A stretch of 64,000 nucleotides of DNA from Paracoccus sanguinis (GTDB lineage Bacteria; Pseudomonadota; Alphaproteobacteria; Rhodobacterales; Rhodobacteraceae): contig NZ_FNNA01000001.1 in the NCBI RefSeq assembly GCF_900106665.1, forward strand, positions 372,001 through 436,000. The letters are read 5' to 3'. The position numbers were made by a program, and so were the translations under genes. This document shows, in pieces, positions 53,132 to 62,036 of this stretch. Below the pieces are notes generated by a model, which was given only the letters and a program-made list of their open reading frames with translations, was not told the origin of the DNA and ran no database searches. Numbering within the stretch: the first letter of the stretch is position 1; the number at the start of each line of letters is the position of its first letter.

Positions 53132-53730
53132 CCGAATTCTCCTGTCACGGGCGCGGCGAGGGGCTCAGCGCCCGGCGCAGCGGTGATCCCGGCGGCGGCC
53201 AGCAGCACCGCGGTCTCGGCCAGCGGCAGGCCGACCACGGCGGTGAACGACCCCTGCAGCCACGGCACGAAGGCCGCGGCGGGCCCCTGGATGGCGTAGC
53301 CCCCGGCCTTGCCGCGCCAGTCGCCCGAGGCGACGTAGGCGGCGATCTCGGCGGGGGTGAGCGGGCGGAAGCGGACGGTCGTCTCGACCAGCCGGTGCCG
53401 CGCGCGACCCTCGGCGGCGACCGTCACGGCGGTCAGCACCCGGTGGCGGCGACCCGAGAGCAGGCGCAGGAACGCGGTCGCCTCGGCCGCGTCGGCGGGC
53501 TTGCCGAGGATGCGGCGGCCGGCGACCACGGTGGTGTCGGCGGCCAGCACGACGCCCGGTTCGACCGCCGCCACCGCGGCGGCCTTTTCGGCGGCCATGC
53601 GCGCGACATAGGCGCGCGGCGGCTCGGCCTTGCCGGGGGTCTCGTCGATGTCGGCGGGGATGATCGCGTCGGGCACGATCCCGATCTGGGCCAGCAGTTC
53701 CAGCCGTCGCGGGCTGGCCGAGGCGAGCAC
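53128..53730 (-). CDS. Maf-type nucleoside-triphosphate pyrophosphatase
   Basis: House-cleaning enzyme hydrolysing non-canonical or dTTP/UTP-type nucleotides. The 200-residue product has the Maf start [36 protein letters not shown] (the D-T metal/base site), [14 protein letters not shown] and [20 protein letters not shown]. The start is taken as GTG 53730, the only normal initiator, 40 bp after infA; a few conserved residues upstream (RPRL) suggest it might begin at a CTG slightly earlier. Order infA-maf-rng-yacG is conserved. Confidence 0.9.
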   Translation of the reverse strand: MLASASPRRLELLAQIGIVPDAIIPADIDETPGKAEPPRAYVARMAAEKAAAVAAVEPGVVLAADTTVVAGRRILGKPADAAEATAFLRLLSGRRHRVLTAVTVAAEGRARHRLVETTVRFRPLTPAEIAAYVASGDWRGKAGGYAIQGPAAAFVPWLQGSFTAVVGLPLAETAVLLAAAGITAAPGAEPLAAPVTGEFG

Positions 53731-53770
53731 CAGGCGCGGCCGCGCGCCCTGCGCGGGCCCCGCTGGCGCC

Positions 53771-53989
53771 TTACTTGAAGCGGTAATTGATCCGACCCTT
53801 GCTGAGGTCGTAGGTGTTCATCTCGACCTGCACCTTGTCGCCGGCCAGAACCCGGATGCGGTTCTTGCGCATCTTGCCCGCCATATGCGCGATGATCTCA
53901 TGGCCGTTCTCGAGCTCGACCCTGAATGTCGCGTTGGGCAGAAGTTCCTTCACGACGCCGGGGAATTCGAGCATCTCTTCCTTGGCCAT
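53771..53989 (-). CDS. infA: Translation initiation factor IF-1
   Basis: A 72-residue OB-fold protein: [73 protein letters not shown]. It binds the ribosomal A site during initiation. A strong AGGAGA ribosome site lies 4-9 nt before the start. First gene of infA-maf-rng-yacG. Confidence 0.97.
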   Translation of the reverse strand: MAKEEMLEFPGVVKELLPNATFRVELENGHEIIAHMAGKMRKNRIRVLAGDKVQVEMNTYDLSKGRINYRFK

Positions 53990-54274
53990 GATCTCTCCTG
54001 TAGGGAATCCGCCTGTCGCGGACCTGCGCCATATGCGGCGAAACCCCGGCTTTTTCAAGAGGGGCGTGCGGTGGGCCGTGCGCGCCCGCCGCCGGCGTGA
54101 CGAATTGCCGCCCGAAGCGGGTGTTCACGGCCCGGTCACGGGTCTTTGCCGGCCGTTCACGACAATTTCGGGGAACGTCCTCGCGGGAATGAGGTTTGAT
54201 GCGCACATCGCCCGCGTTGCGGGCACGAGCACGCAGCCTTGCGCCCGACGCGGCGCCCGAGACAAGGAAACGCC

Positions 54275-56581
54275 ATGCGCCGGATCTTTCGTGACACGAC
54301 CGCCATCGCCCTGGGGCTGGGGCTGACCCTGCCCGCGCTCGCCTCGGCGCAGACGCTCAGCGCCGCAGATGCGGCGCGGGTGGGCGCCGAGCGCGCGGCC
54401 AACATGCCCGAGCTGGCCCGGATGCTGGACGAGGAGATCGGCGACGGGCTGACCGCCGACAAGCTGGTCTGCGTGATGAATGCGCCCAAGCCCTGCCCCG
54501 AGGCAGCGCCGCAGTTCACGCCCGAGGGGATCGCGGTGCAGCTGGTCGAGGACGGCAGCTTCATCCTCGCCCCCGCCCCGCAGCAGACGATGCGGGTGAA
54601 GGATGGCGAGCTGGTCCCGGTCGAGGGCAGCAAGATCTACGGCAAGCCGCTGGCAGCCGCACCGGCCGCCGAGCCGGTGGTGACCGCGGCTGCGGCCCCG
54701 GTCGAGGCGCCGGTGGTGGTGCCGGCCGAACCCGTGGCAGAGGCGCCGGCCGCCGAGGCCCCGGCCGCCGAACCGGCGGCCGAGCCTGACGCCGTGGGCG
54801 AGGCCGCGCGCGCCGCCGCCAAGGAGGCGGCCGACGCGGCGAAGGACGCCGCCAAGGACGCCAAGGAGGCTGCGAAGGACGAGATCAAGGCCGCGAAGGA
54901 CGAGGCCAAGGACGTCGCCAAGGCGGCGAAGGATGAGGCCAAGGCGGCGAAGGACGCCGCGAAGGATGCAGCCGCCGAGGCGCGCGACGCAGCCAAGGCC
55001 GAGGCGGCGCCCTCGGACGACGAACTGGCCCGGGCGCTGGCCGAGCGTGCCGCCTCGGCCGAAGCGGCGGCCACGCCGCCCGCCCCGGCGACCCCGGCCG
55101 AGGCGGCGACGGCCGCGCCCGTCGTGACCCCGGCCGCGCCGCCCGCGACCCCGGCCGAGACCGTCTCGGCCGCCCCGGCCCCCGCGGCCCCGAGCGCAGC
55201 CCCGGTCGTCACCCCGGCCCCGCAGGCCGCCGCCACGCCGGCCACCCCGCCCAGCGCCGGCGCCGCCCCGGTCGTGACCCCGGCGGTCCCCGAGGCGCAG
55301 GCGTCGGCCACCCCGGCCGCCCCGGCGCCGTCGGCCGCCGAGCAGGATGCGCTGGCCGAGGCGCTCGCCGCCGCCAAGGCGATCCCCGAGGCGACCGCCA
55401 AGGAAACCGACGCGGCGCGCGAGGCCGCTGCCGCCGCCGAGGCGCCCGCCGTCGCGGCGCTGGCCGAGAGCGCGGCCCCGGTCGTGACCACCGACAAGAC
55501 CACGGTGACCGAAGCCACGAGCCGTGCCGCCACCGAGGATTTCTCGACCGACCTGCGCGGCGCCGCACGTGACGCGGTCGCCGCGGCGGCCGCTGCCGCC
55601 GCCGCGGGCGGCCAGCCGGTGGTGACGCCTGCGCCCGAAGGCGCGACCACGACCCCCGCCCCCGCGCAGACCGCGTCGGGCGACCGCGACAGCGACCTCG
55701 AGAGCGCGCTCAAGAACATCGTCCTGCCGGCGCTGGCGGGGATGGCGGTCGGCTCGGTCCTCTCGAACAACCGCGAGGTGGCGCTCAACACCGGCGACCG
55801 CGTGGTCGTGACCCGCGCCGACGGCAGCCAGGAGGTGATCAAGGACGACAACGCCCTGATGCTGCGCCCCGGCTCGACCGTGCAGACCGAGGAGTTCGCG
55901 GACGGCTCGTCGCGCACCATCGTCACGCGCGAGGATGGCAGCCAGGTCGTCACCATCCGCGACGCCGACCTGCGGGTGCTGCGCCGCACCGTGGTCCACC
56001 CCGACGGCACCACCACCGCGCTGATCGACGAGACGCAGGCGGTGCAGCCGGTGGACATCGCGAGCCTCCCCCGCCCGGCCGAGCCGATCATCGTGATGCC
56101 CGGCCAGACCGTCTCGGACGAGGCGCTGCGCGAGGCGCTGCGGCGCGAGACGACGGTGGACCGCAGCTTCACCCTGGGCCAGATCCGCAACATCCCCGAG
56201 GTACGGGCGCTGGTCGCGCCGGTGGACATCCAGGCGATCACCTTCGACACCGGCTCAGCGGCGATCAAACCTGACCAGGCGCAGGCGCTGGCGAGCCTTG
56301 GCCGCGTCATCGCCGAGCAGATCCGCCAGAACCCCGGCGAGATGTTCCTGATCGAAGGCCACACCGACACGGTGGGCGCCGACGCCATGAACCTCGCGCT
56401 GTCGGACCGGCGGGCGGAGTCGGTGGCGCTGGCGCTGACCGAGTTCTTCCGCGTCCCGCCGGAGAACATGGTGGTACAGGGCTACGGCGAGCAGTTCCTC
56501 AAGGTCGCGCGCGAGGGCGACGTGCGGGCCAACCGCCGCGCCGCGGTGCGCCGGATCACCGACCTGCTGGCCCGGAACTGA
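54275..56581 (+). CDS. Large OmpA-domain outer-membrane protein with Ala/Lys coil and VVTPA repeats
   Basis: A 768-residue envelope protein. Residues 1-25 are a signal peptide (cleavage after ALASA). Residues ~178-245 are an extended run of AAKDAAKDAKEA-type repeats, predicted as a long amphipathic helix. Residues ~280-460 are Ala/Pro-rich with recurrent VVTPA. A Gly-containing hydrophobic stretch (PALAGMAVGSVLSNN) follows, then a beta-rich part, and a C-terminal OmpA domain from about residue 656 (FDTGSAAIKPDQAQ, IEGHTDTVGADAMNLALSDR) that binds peptidoglycan. Probably a cell-wall-spanning tether. ATG 54275 has AAGGAAA upstream. Confidence 0.88.
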   Translation: MRRIFRDTTAIALGLGLTLPALASAQTLSAADAARVGAERAANMPELARMLDEEIGDGLTADKLVCVMNAPKPCPEAAPQFTPEGIAVQLVEDGSFILAPAPQQTMRVKDGELVPVEGSKIYGKPLAAAPAAEPVVTAAAAPVEAPVVVPAEPVAEAPAAEAPAAEPAAEPDAVGEAARAAAKEAADAAKDAAKDAKEAAKDEIKAAKDEAKDVAKAAKDEAKAAKDAAKDAAAEARDAAKAEAAPSDDELARALAERAASAEAAATPPAPATPAEAATAAPVVTPAAPPATPAETVSAAPAPAAPSAAPVVTPAPQAAATPATPPSAGAAPVVTPAVPEAQASATPAAPAPSAAEQDALAEALAAAKAIPEATAKETDAAREAAAAAEAPAVAALAESAAPVVTTDKTTVTEATSRAATEDFSTDLRGAARDAVAAAAAAAAAGGQPVVTPAPEGATTTPAPAQTASGDRDSDLESALKNIVLPALAGMAVGSVLSNNREVALNTGDRVVVTRADGSQEVIKDDNALMLRPGSTVQTEEFADGSSRTIVTREDGSQVVTIRDADLRVLRRTVVHPDGTTTALIDETQAVQPVDIASLPRPAEPIIVMPGQTVSDEALREALRRETTVDRSFTLGQIRNIPEVRALVAPVDIQAITFDTGSAAIKPDQAQALASLGRVIAEQIRQNPGEMFLIEGHTDTVGADAMNLALSDRRAESVALALTEFFRVPPENMVVQGYGEQFLKVAREGDVRANRRAAVRRITDLLARN

Positions 56582-56596
56582 CCGGCCGAGATGAAA

Positions 56597-56628
56597 TGGG
56601 GGGCCGCGGGATGACCGCGGCCCCTTTT
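56597..56628. terminator. Terminator after the OmpA-domain gene
   Basis: GGGGCCGCGG-GATGA-CCGCGGCCCCTTTT, a long GC-rich stem followed by T4 and preceded by purines; it can serve the plus-strand gene and possibly the convergent gene ending at 56642. Confidence 0.85.
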
Positions 56629-56641
56629 GCGTGCGCGGGCC

Positions 56642-57145
56642 TCAGCGCCGCCGCCAGACCGTGGTAACCGTCTCGCGTCCCGCCAGCGCCGCCGCAGCCG
56701 CGCCAAGGTCGAAGCCCGGCAACGTCTCGAAGGCATCGGCCAGCGCCGCCGCCCCGGCCGCCTCGACCGGGATCAGCAGCGCCTCGCCGTCGCGGGTCCT
56801 GAGCCGCCAGTGCGGGTGGCCGTTCAGCCTGAGCAGCCGGATCTCGGCCAGCTCGCGCAGCGGCACCTCGCCGCCGAGCAGCCTTGCGCCGAAATAGCGC
56901 ACCGCGCCCTCCTCGACCTCGACGAGGCCGGGGGCGGCGATCTCGGCCCGAAAGCGCATCCGCCGGCACGCGCCGACGCCCCAGACCGCGGCCACGGCGA
57001 GGATGGCGAGGCCAAGCGGCTGGAAGAACAGCCCGCCCCACGACGCGATCCACGCCCCGCCGAGGCCCACCGCGACGGCGGCCAGCACCTCGCGCCAGGG
57101 CCGCAGCCGGGCGGCGAGTTCGGGGCGGATCAGCCCCCCGCTCAC
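56642..57145 (-). CDS. Conserved hypothetical membrane protein
   Basis: A 167-residue protein with two close hydrophobic helices (residues 20-60: VLAAVAVGLGGAWIASWGGL, FFQPLGLAILAVAAVWGVGA) and a cytoplasmic PH-like beta domain (EVEEGAVRYFGARLLGGEVP, LRELAEIRLLRLNGHPHWRL). It overlaps the GNAT gene by 4 bp, hence the last gene of a TSUP-dapE-GNAT operon. Function unknown. Confidence 0.8.
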   Translation of the reverse strand: MSGGLIRPELAARLRPWREVLAAVAVGLGGAWIASWGGLFFQPLGLAILAVAAVWGVGACRRMRFRAEIAAPGLVEVEEGAVRYFGARLLGGEVPLRELAEIRLLRLNGHPHWRLRTRDGEALLIPVEAAGAAALADAFETLPGFDLGAAAAALAGRETVTTVWRRR

Positions 57146-57558
57146 AGCCTGAGCGTCATGTCGCGGTGCGGGATGCCGGCGTCGTCATACTCCGGCCCCT
57201 CGGCGGCAAACCCGAACTTTTCGTAGAAGGCGATCGCGTGGGTCTGCGACCCGAGCCGCGCCTCGGCCACCCCGCGGTGGCGCAGCTCGGCGAGCGCCGC
57301 CCGCATCAGCGCCAGCCCCGCACCCGTGCCGCGCGCCTCGGCCAGCACCGCGACCCGGCCGATCTTGGCGGCCGCCCCGTCGATCAGCAGCCGCGCGGTG
57401 CCGACCGCGCGCCCCTCGGCATCGCGGGCCAGCAGATGCACGGCGGTCGCGTCGTACTCGTCGTGCTCCAGCTCGGGCGGGACGTTCTGTTCCTCGACGA
57501 AGACCCGCTGGCGGATGGCCATGCAGGTGTCGAAATCCTCGGTCACCGCGACGATCAT
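57142..57558 (-). CDS. GNAT acetyltransferase (ElaA/YjcF-like)
   Basis: A 138-residue acetyltransferase with [20 protein letters not shown] at the start, [40 protein letters not shown] (acetyl-CoA loop) and [27 protein letters not shown] (in part: [20 protein letters not shown]), the ElaA/YjcF pattern. Overlaps dapE and the membrane-protein gene by 4 bp each. Substrate unknown. Confidence 0.88.
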   Translation of the reverse strand: MIVAVTEDFDTCMAIRQRVFVEEQNVPPELEHDEYDATAVHLLARDAEGRAVGTARLLIDGAAAKIGRVAVLAEARGTGAGLALMRAALAELRHRGVAEARLGSQTHAIAFYEKFGFAAEGPEYDDAGIPHRDMTLRL

Positions 57559-58700
57559 GCGAAATACCGCGCGAGGATCGCCTGATAGATGTCCTTGAGC
57601 TGGCGCACCTGCGCGGCCGGGACGCGCTCGTCCACCTGGTGCATGAAACTGCCGACCAGCCCGAACTCGAGCACCGGGCAGTGGTCCTTGATGAACCGCG
57701 CGTCCGAGGTGCCGCCGGTGGTGGACAGCACCGGGGTCACCCCCGTCGCCTCGGCCACGACCTCGCGCACGAGGCTCACGAAGGGGCCCGGCTCGGTCAG
57801 GAAGCTCTCGCCCGAGACCGCCACGTCGACCCCGAAGCGCACCCCCGTCTCGGCCTCGACGGCGGCGGCGCGCTCGCGCAGCATCGCGGTCAGGCTGTCG
57901 CCCGAGTGGCGGTCGTTGAAGCGGATGTTGACCACCGCCGTAGCCTTTTCCGGGATCACGTTCGAGGCCGGGTTGCCGCAGTCGATGGTGGTGACCTGCA
58001 ACCCCGAGGGGTCGAAATGCGCCGTCCCCTCGTCCAGCGGCGCGGCCGTCAGCCCCGCGAGCAGCCGCACCAGCGCGTGCAGCGGGTTCAGGGCGCGGTG
58101 CGGATAGGCGGCGTGGCCCTGCTTGCCGGTCGCGGTGAAGGTCGCGGTCAGGCTGCCGCGGCGGCCGATCTTGATCATCTCGCCCATGACCTCGGGGTTC
58201 GACGGCTCGCCGACGATGCAGGCGTCCATGCGCTCGCCCTCGGCCTCCATCCAGTCCACGAGCGCGATGGTGCCGTCGCGCGACACCCCCTCTTCGTCGC
58301 CGGTGATGGTCAGGATCACCGCGCCGTCGGCGGGCGGGGTCTCGCGGACGAAATCCATCGCCGCGGCGACGAAGGCCGCGACCCCGGACTTCATGTCGGT
58401 CGCGCCGCGGCCCCAGATCACGCCGTCGACCTCGACCCCCGAGAAGGGCGGATGGGTCCAGCTCGCCGGGTCGCCGGGCGGCACCACGTCCGTGTGGCCG
58501 TTGAACCCGAAGCTGCGCGCCGCCCCCCTGGCGCCCCAGCGGGCGAAGAGGTTCGGGGTGCCGTTGCGGTCCACCCGGCGGGTCTCGAACCCCGCGTCGG
58601 TCAGAAGCCCCTCGAGCAGGACCAGCGCGCCCCCCTCTTCGGGCGTGACCGAGGGGCAGCGGATCAGGCGGGCGGTCAACTCGGCGGCGTCGGTGCTCAT
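57555..58700 (-). CDS. dapE: Succinyl-diaminopimelate desuccinylase
   Basis: Zinc hydrolase of the lysine/diaminopimelate pathway. The 381-residue M20 enzyme has [12 protein letters not shown] (His ligand), [17 protein letters not shown] (bridging Asp), [15 protein letters not shown] (Glu-Glu pair), [28 protein letters not shown] (in part: [15 protein letters not shown]), and [12 protein letters not shown]. Complete. Lies 13 bp after the TSUP gene and overlaps the GNAT gene. Confidence 0.95.
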   Translation of the reverse strand: MSTDAAELTARLIRCPSVTPEEGGALVLLEGLLTDAGFETRRVDRNGTPNLFARWGARGAARSFGFNGHTDVVPPGDPASWTHPPFSGVEVDGVIWGRGATDMKSGVAAFVAAAMDFVRETPPADGAVILTITGDEEGVSRDGTIALVDWMEAEGERMDACIVGEPSNPEVMGEMIKIGRRGSLTATFTATGKQGHAAYPHRALNPLHALVRLLAGLTAAPLDEGTAHFDPSGLQVTTIDCGNPASNVIPEKATAVVNIRFNDRHSGDSLTAMLRERAAAVEAETGVRFGVDVAVSGESFLTEPGPFVSLVREVVAEATGVTPVLSTTGGTSDARFIKDHCPVLEFGLVGSFMHQVDERVPAAQVRQLKDIYQAILARYFA

Positions 58701-58713
58701 GGGGGGCGGCCTT

Positions 58714-59475
58714 TCAGTCCATCGTGAGGGCGCGGCGCACGAGGTTCAGGCCCGTCAGCACCAGCAGGATCAGTGTCCAGCGCCGAAACTGCACCACGTC
58801 CATGCGGTCCTGCAAGGCAAAGCCCAGCCGCATCCCCACGAAGGCCGGCACCGCCATCAGCGCCGAGAGCGGCAGGGTCTGGGCGTTGAGCACGCCCGAA
58901 CCGAGATGCGCGACCGTCAGCGCCACCGCGCCGATCAGGAACACCACCCCCTGCACGCGGATCTGTTCCAGCTTCGGCGCCCCGATGGAGAGCAGATAGA
59001 CGATCAGCGGCGGCCCCCAGATGCCCGAGATCCCGCCGTAGAGCCCGCCGATGATGCCGCTGACGATCTCGGCCCGTCGCCGGCGGTGGATCGGCAGCGC
59101 CAGCGGGCGGCCCGAAAGCTGCCAGAGCGCGAAACCCGTGATCGGCGCCCCGAGGGCCAGATACATGGCCCAGGCCGGCAGGACCCGGGCGAAAGGCGCC
59201 GAGACGAAGATGAACAGCACCACCATGGCGATGTGCCAGCGCACGTGGCCCGCGCTCTCCCACGCCGCGCGCAGGCCCTGGCGCGTCGCCTGCTGGATGT
59301 TGGTCATCAGCGTCGGCACGATCAGCAGCGCGAGCGCGGTGGGCGCCGGCAGGAACGAGCCGAAGGCCGACATCATGATCATCGGCATGGCAAAGCCGAT
59401 GGCGCCCTTGACGAAGCCCGCGACGAAGGTGACGGCCACCGCGAGCAGCAGCAGGTGAGGGTCGAGCCCGAACAT
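58714..59475 (-). CDS. TSUP-family sulfite exporter-like permease
   Basis: A 253-residue protein with about eight membrane helices and the two TSUP repeats: [20 protein letters not shown] and [20 protein letters not shown]. The family moves sulfite, sulfoacetate or other organosulfur anions; the present substrate is unknown. It leads an operon with dapE, GNAT and a membrane protein, and is divergent from mcd across 169 bp. Confidence 0.88.
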   Translation of the reverse strand: MFGLDPHLLLLAVAVTFVAGFVKGAIGFAMPMIMMSAFGSFLPAPTALALLIVPTLMTNIQQATRQGLRAAWESAGHVRWHIAMVVLFIFVSAPFARVLPAWAMYLALGAPITGFALWQLSGRPLALPIHRRRRAEIVSGIIGGLYGGISGIWGPPLIVYLLSIGAPKLEQIRVQGVVFLIGAVALTVAHLGSGVLNAQTLPLSALMAVPAFVGMRLGFALQDRMDVVQFRRWTLILLVLTGLNLVRRALTMD

Positions 59476-59534
59476 GGGCGCGACCTTAGCCTGCGCCGGG
59501 GCGGCGGCAAGGGGCCAGCGTTCGTGCGGGCGAC

Positions 59535-59578
59535 GCAACAATGCTGCGCGCCGCTACGTTGCAGCGCAGCATCGTTGC
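59535..59578. promoter_or_regulatory. Long inverted repeat over the mcd promoter
   Basis: GCAACAATGCTGCGC (59535-59549) and GCGCAGCATCGTTGC (59564-59578) form a 15-bp dyad with one mismatch and a 14-nt spacer. Its right arm covers the -35 of a candidate promoter TTGCGC (59575-59580)-17 nt-TAGAGG (59598-59603). The location and the TGCTGC/GCAGCA half-sites suggest a repressor or activator of mcd. Confidence 0.6.
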
Positions 59579-59603
59579 GCTGCGCCTGCGAAGGTTCTAG
59601 AGG
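59575..59603 (+). promoter_or_regulatory. Candidate promoter of mcd
   Basis: TTGCGC and TAGAGG at 17-nt spacing, 42 bp ahead of the mcd start, overlapped on the upstream side by the inverted repeat. Confidence 0.45.
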
Positions 59604-59644
59604 TCGGGCAATCTCACAGCCCGCCTGCCCGAAGGGAATCGCCC

Positions 59645-61279
59645 ATGCTCGACACCGCGTCCGTCCCCGCCCTGACCCAGGCCAGCGCCGCCGCCCTGCT
59701 GCCCGAGATCGAGGCCCTGCAGGCCCGTGCCACCGCCGCGCTGCGCGAACGCGTCGGCGGCGGCAAGATCGACTCCGAGGCGCTCGAGGTCGAACAGCAC
59801 GCGGCCCACGCGCTGTCGTGGCTCGCGACCTATGTCGAGGCGCTGCGCCAGATGTCGGCCTGGGCCGAGCGGCTGGGCGACGGCTTCGGCGAGATCGAGG
59901 GGCTGATCCTGACCATCGCGTTCGGCGAATACCTGACCCAGATCGCCGGCGGCATCCCGATGAGCCAGACCGAGTTCGCCCGGCTCTCGGACCTCGGCGT
60001 GGACTGGCAGCCCTCGGACGCGGCCCGCGCCGCGATGGCGGGCAACACCCCCGCCGCCCGCGCCCGCCTCGTCGCGTTGATGCAGGAGAACCACGGCCGC
60101 GCGACCTTCGGTGCTACCGGGCTCGACGAAGACCTCGAGATGATCCGCGACCAGTTCCGCCGCTACGCCGACGAGCGGGTGATCCCCGAGGCCCACGGCT
60201 GGCACCTCAGGGACGAGCTGATCCCGATGGAGATCATCGCCGAGCTGGCCGAGCTGGGCGTGTTCGGCCTGACCATCCCCGAGGAGTTCGGCGGGCTCGG
60301 CCTTTCCAAGGCCAGCATGGTGGTGGTCAGCGAAGAGCTGTCGCGCGGCTATATCGGGGTCGGCTCGCTCGGCACCCGGTCCGAGATCGCGGCCGAGCTG
60401 ATTCTCGTCGGTGGCACCGAAGAGCAGAAGGCGAAATGGCTGCCGGCGCTCGCCTCGGGCGAGATCCTGCCCACGGCGGTGTTCACCGAGCCCAACACCG
60501 GCTCGGACCTCGGCAGCCTGCGCACCCGCGCGGTGCGCACCGAGGACGGGTGGCAGGTCACCGGCAACAAGACCTGGATCACCCACGCCGCCCGCACCCA
60601 CGTCATGACGCTGCTCGCCCGCACCGACCCCGAGACGACCGACTGGCGCGGGCTGTCGATGTTCCTCGCCGAAAAGACCCCCGGCACGGACGAGGCCCCC
60701 TTCCCCACCCCCGGCATGACCGGCGGCGAGATCGAGGTGCTCGGCTACCGCGGCATGAAGGAATACGAGCTCGGCTTCGACGGCTTCAAGGTCGCGGCCG
60801 ACAACCTGCTGGGCGGACAGCCGGGCCAGGGGTTCAAGCAGCTCATGCAGACGTTTGAATCGGCCCGCATCCAGACCGCGGCGCGCGCGATCGGCGTGGC
60901 GCAGTCGGCGCTTGAGCTGGGGATGCAGTATGCGCTGGACCGCAAGCAGTTCGGCAAGGCGCTGATTGCCTTCCCGCGGGTGGCCGACAAGCTGGCGCTG
61001 ACCGCGGTCGAGATCATGATCGCGCGGCAGCTGACCTACCACTCGGCGTGGCAGAAGGACCACGACAAGCGCTGCGACCTCGAGGCGGGGATGGCCAAGC
61101 TCTTGGGCGCCCGCGTCGCCTGGGCGGCGGCGGACAACGCGCTGCAGATCCACGGCGGCAACGGCTTCGCGCTGGAATACGCGATCAGCCGGGTGCTCTG
61201 CGACGCGCGCATCCTCAACATTTTCGAGGGCGCGGCCGAGATCCAGGCGCAGGTGATCGCGCGGCGGCTGCTGGGCTGA
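59645..61279 (+). CDS. mcd: (2S)-methylsuccinyl-CoA dehydrogenase
   Basis: FAD enzyme oxidising methylsuccinyl-CoA to mesaconyl-CoA in the ethylmalonyl-CoA pathway for acetyl-CoA assimilation. The 544-residue product has a ~150-residue N-terminal extension (LDTASVPALTQASAAALLPE, then EVEQHAAHALSWLATYVEAL) that ordinary ~385-residue acyl-CoA dehydrogenases lack and Mcd has. The core shows EEFGGLGLSKASMVVVSEEL, FTEPNTGSDLGSL, GNKTWITHAA, YALDRKQFGK, and IFEGAAEIQAQVIARRLLG with the catalytic-position Glu. A general acyl-CoA dehydrogenase is possible but the extension argues otherwise. Confidence 0.9.
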   Translation: MLDTASVPALTQASAAALLPEIEALQARATAALRERVGGGKIDSEALEVEQHAAHALSWLATYVEALRQMSAWAERLGDGFGEIEGLILTIAFGEYLTQIAGGIPMSQTEFARLSDLGVDWQPSDAARAAMAGNTPAARARLVALMQENHGRATFGATGLDEDLEMIRDQFRRYADERVIPEAHGWHLRDELIPMEIIAELAELGVFGLTIPEEFGGLGLSKASMVVVSEELSRGYIGVGSLGTRSEIAAELILVGGTEEQKAKWLPALASGEILPTAVFTEPNTGSDLGSLRTRAVRTEDGWQVTGNKTWITHAARTHVMTLLARTDPETTDWRGLSMFLAEKTPGTDEAPFPTPGMTGGEIEVLGYRGMKEYELGFDGFKVAADNLLGGQPGQGFKQLMQTFESARIQTAARAIGVAQSALELGMQYALDRKQFGKALIAFPRVADKLALTAVEIMIARQLTYHSAWQKDHDKRCDLEAGMAKLLGARVAWAAADNALQIHGGNGFALEYAISRVLCDARILNIFEGAAEIQAQVIARRLLG

Positions 61280-61357
61280 ACTGACGGCGGCCCGCCCGGC
61301 AGGCCCGCCCGGTATCTGAGCCAGAAAGATGTCGGCCCCGCGACCCGGTTGGCCGCT

Positions 61358-61380
61358 TCTTTCTGGCCCAAATACCCCCC
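61358..61380. repeat. Dispersed intergenic repeat, copy 3 (after mcd)
   Basis: TTCTTTCTGGCCCAAATACC then CCCC, 78 bp after the mcd stop. It matches the first half of the elements at 15152 and 35151; the G-run hairpin half is replaced by GGCGCC-rich sequence, so the copy is partial. Confidence 0.5.
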
Positions 61381-61553
61381 GGCGCCGGTCGCCCGCGGCG
61401 CGCCGGGCAGCCGGCGCGATCCGGCGTTGCGCGAATGGCACGGCACTGTGGCACGACGGCCGATCTGACGCGGCTGTGCATGGACTTTCGGGCCTGCGGG
61501 TGGCAGGGCGTCACGATCCACCTCATCACGCTGCCCCTGAGGAATTTATCACG

Positions 61554-61979
61554 ATGAAACGTCTTGTCTGCCTCTCGGCCTCTGCGCTCGCCCTCGCCGC
61601 GCTGGCCGCCTGCGGCCCCGCCGCCCCTGCCCCGGGCACCGAGGGCATGGGCTTCGAGGGGGGCATCCCCTTCGGCACCTACACCGTCGTCGGCTTCGGC
61701 AAAGAGGCCGTGCCGACCCGCAGCGCCACCATCCGCCTGACCAAGAACGCGTTCTCCGGCAACGGCCCGTGCAACACCTTCACCGGGGTGAACGCCGCGA
61801 CGCTGCCCGCGATCCAGGTCGCGACGATGAACTGGACCGACAACCCCTGCGGCCACAAGGGCTTCGAGGGGCGGTTCATCAACGCCATCACCCAAGCCAA
61901 CGAGGCCGTGTGGGAAGGCGGCGTGCTGAAGATCAAGAGCCCGCTGGGCTGGATCACCGCCGAGCGCTCGGGGAACTGA
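61554..61979 (+). CDS. META/HslJ-domain lipoprotein
   Basis: A 141-residue protein with a signal ending LAALAAC (lipobox Cys at residue 20) and a META-like domain: GGIPFGTYTVVGFGKEAVPT, SATIRLTKNAFSGNGPCNTF and VATMNWTDNPCGHKGFEGRF, with two Cys that may pair. E. coli HslJ relatives are linked to heat shock and novobiocin resistance; otherwise the function is unknown. Monocistronic; a terminator follows at 62003. Confidence 0.85.
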   Translation: MKRLVCLSASALALAALAACGPAAPAPGTEGMGFEGGIPFGTYTVVGFGKEAVPTRSATIRLTKNAFSGNGPCNTFTGVNAATLPAIQVATMNWTDNPCGHKGFEGRFINAITQANEAVWEGGVLKIKSPLGWITAERSGN

Positions 61980-62002
61980 GGCCGGTTTCACGGCAAGGGG
62001 GA

Positions 62003-62031
62003 AGGCCGTCCCGGCGCGGGGGCGGCCTTTT
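62003..62031. terminator. Terminator between the META lipoprotein and recO genes
   Basis: AGGCCGTCCC-GGCGCG-GGGGCGGCCTTTT: stem followed by T4 on the plus strand, between two convergent genes. Confidence 0.75.
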
Positions 62032-62036
62032 CGCGT

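Noticed and set aside
54637..56469. 610-codon minus-strand frame opposite the OmpA-domain gene
   Set aside because: Ser/Ala-rich mirror of the Ala-rich coding strand; the plus-strand gene has a signal peptide and an OmpA domain.
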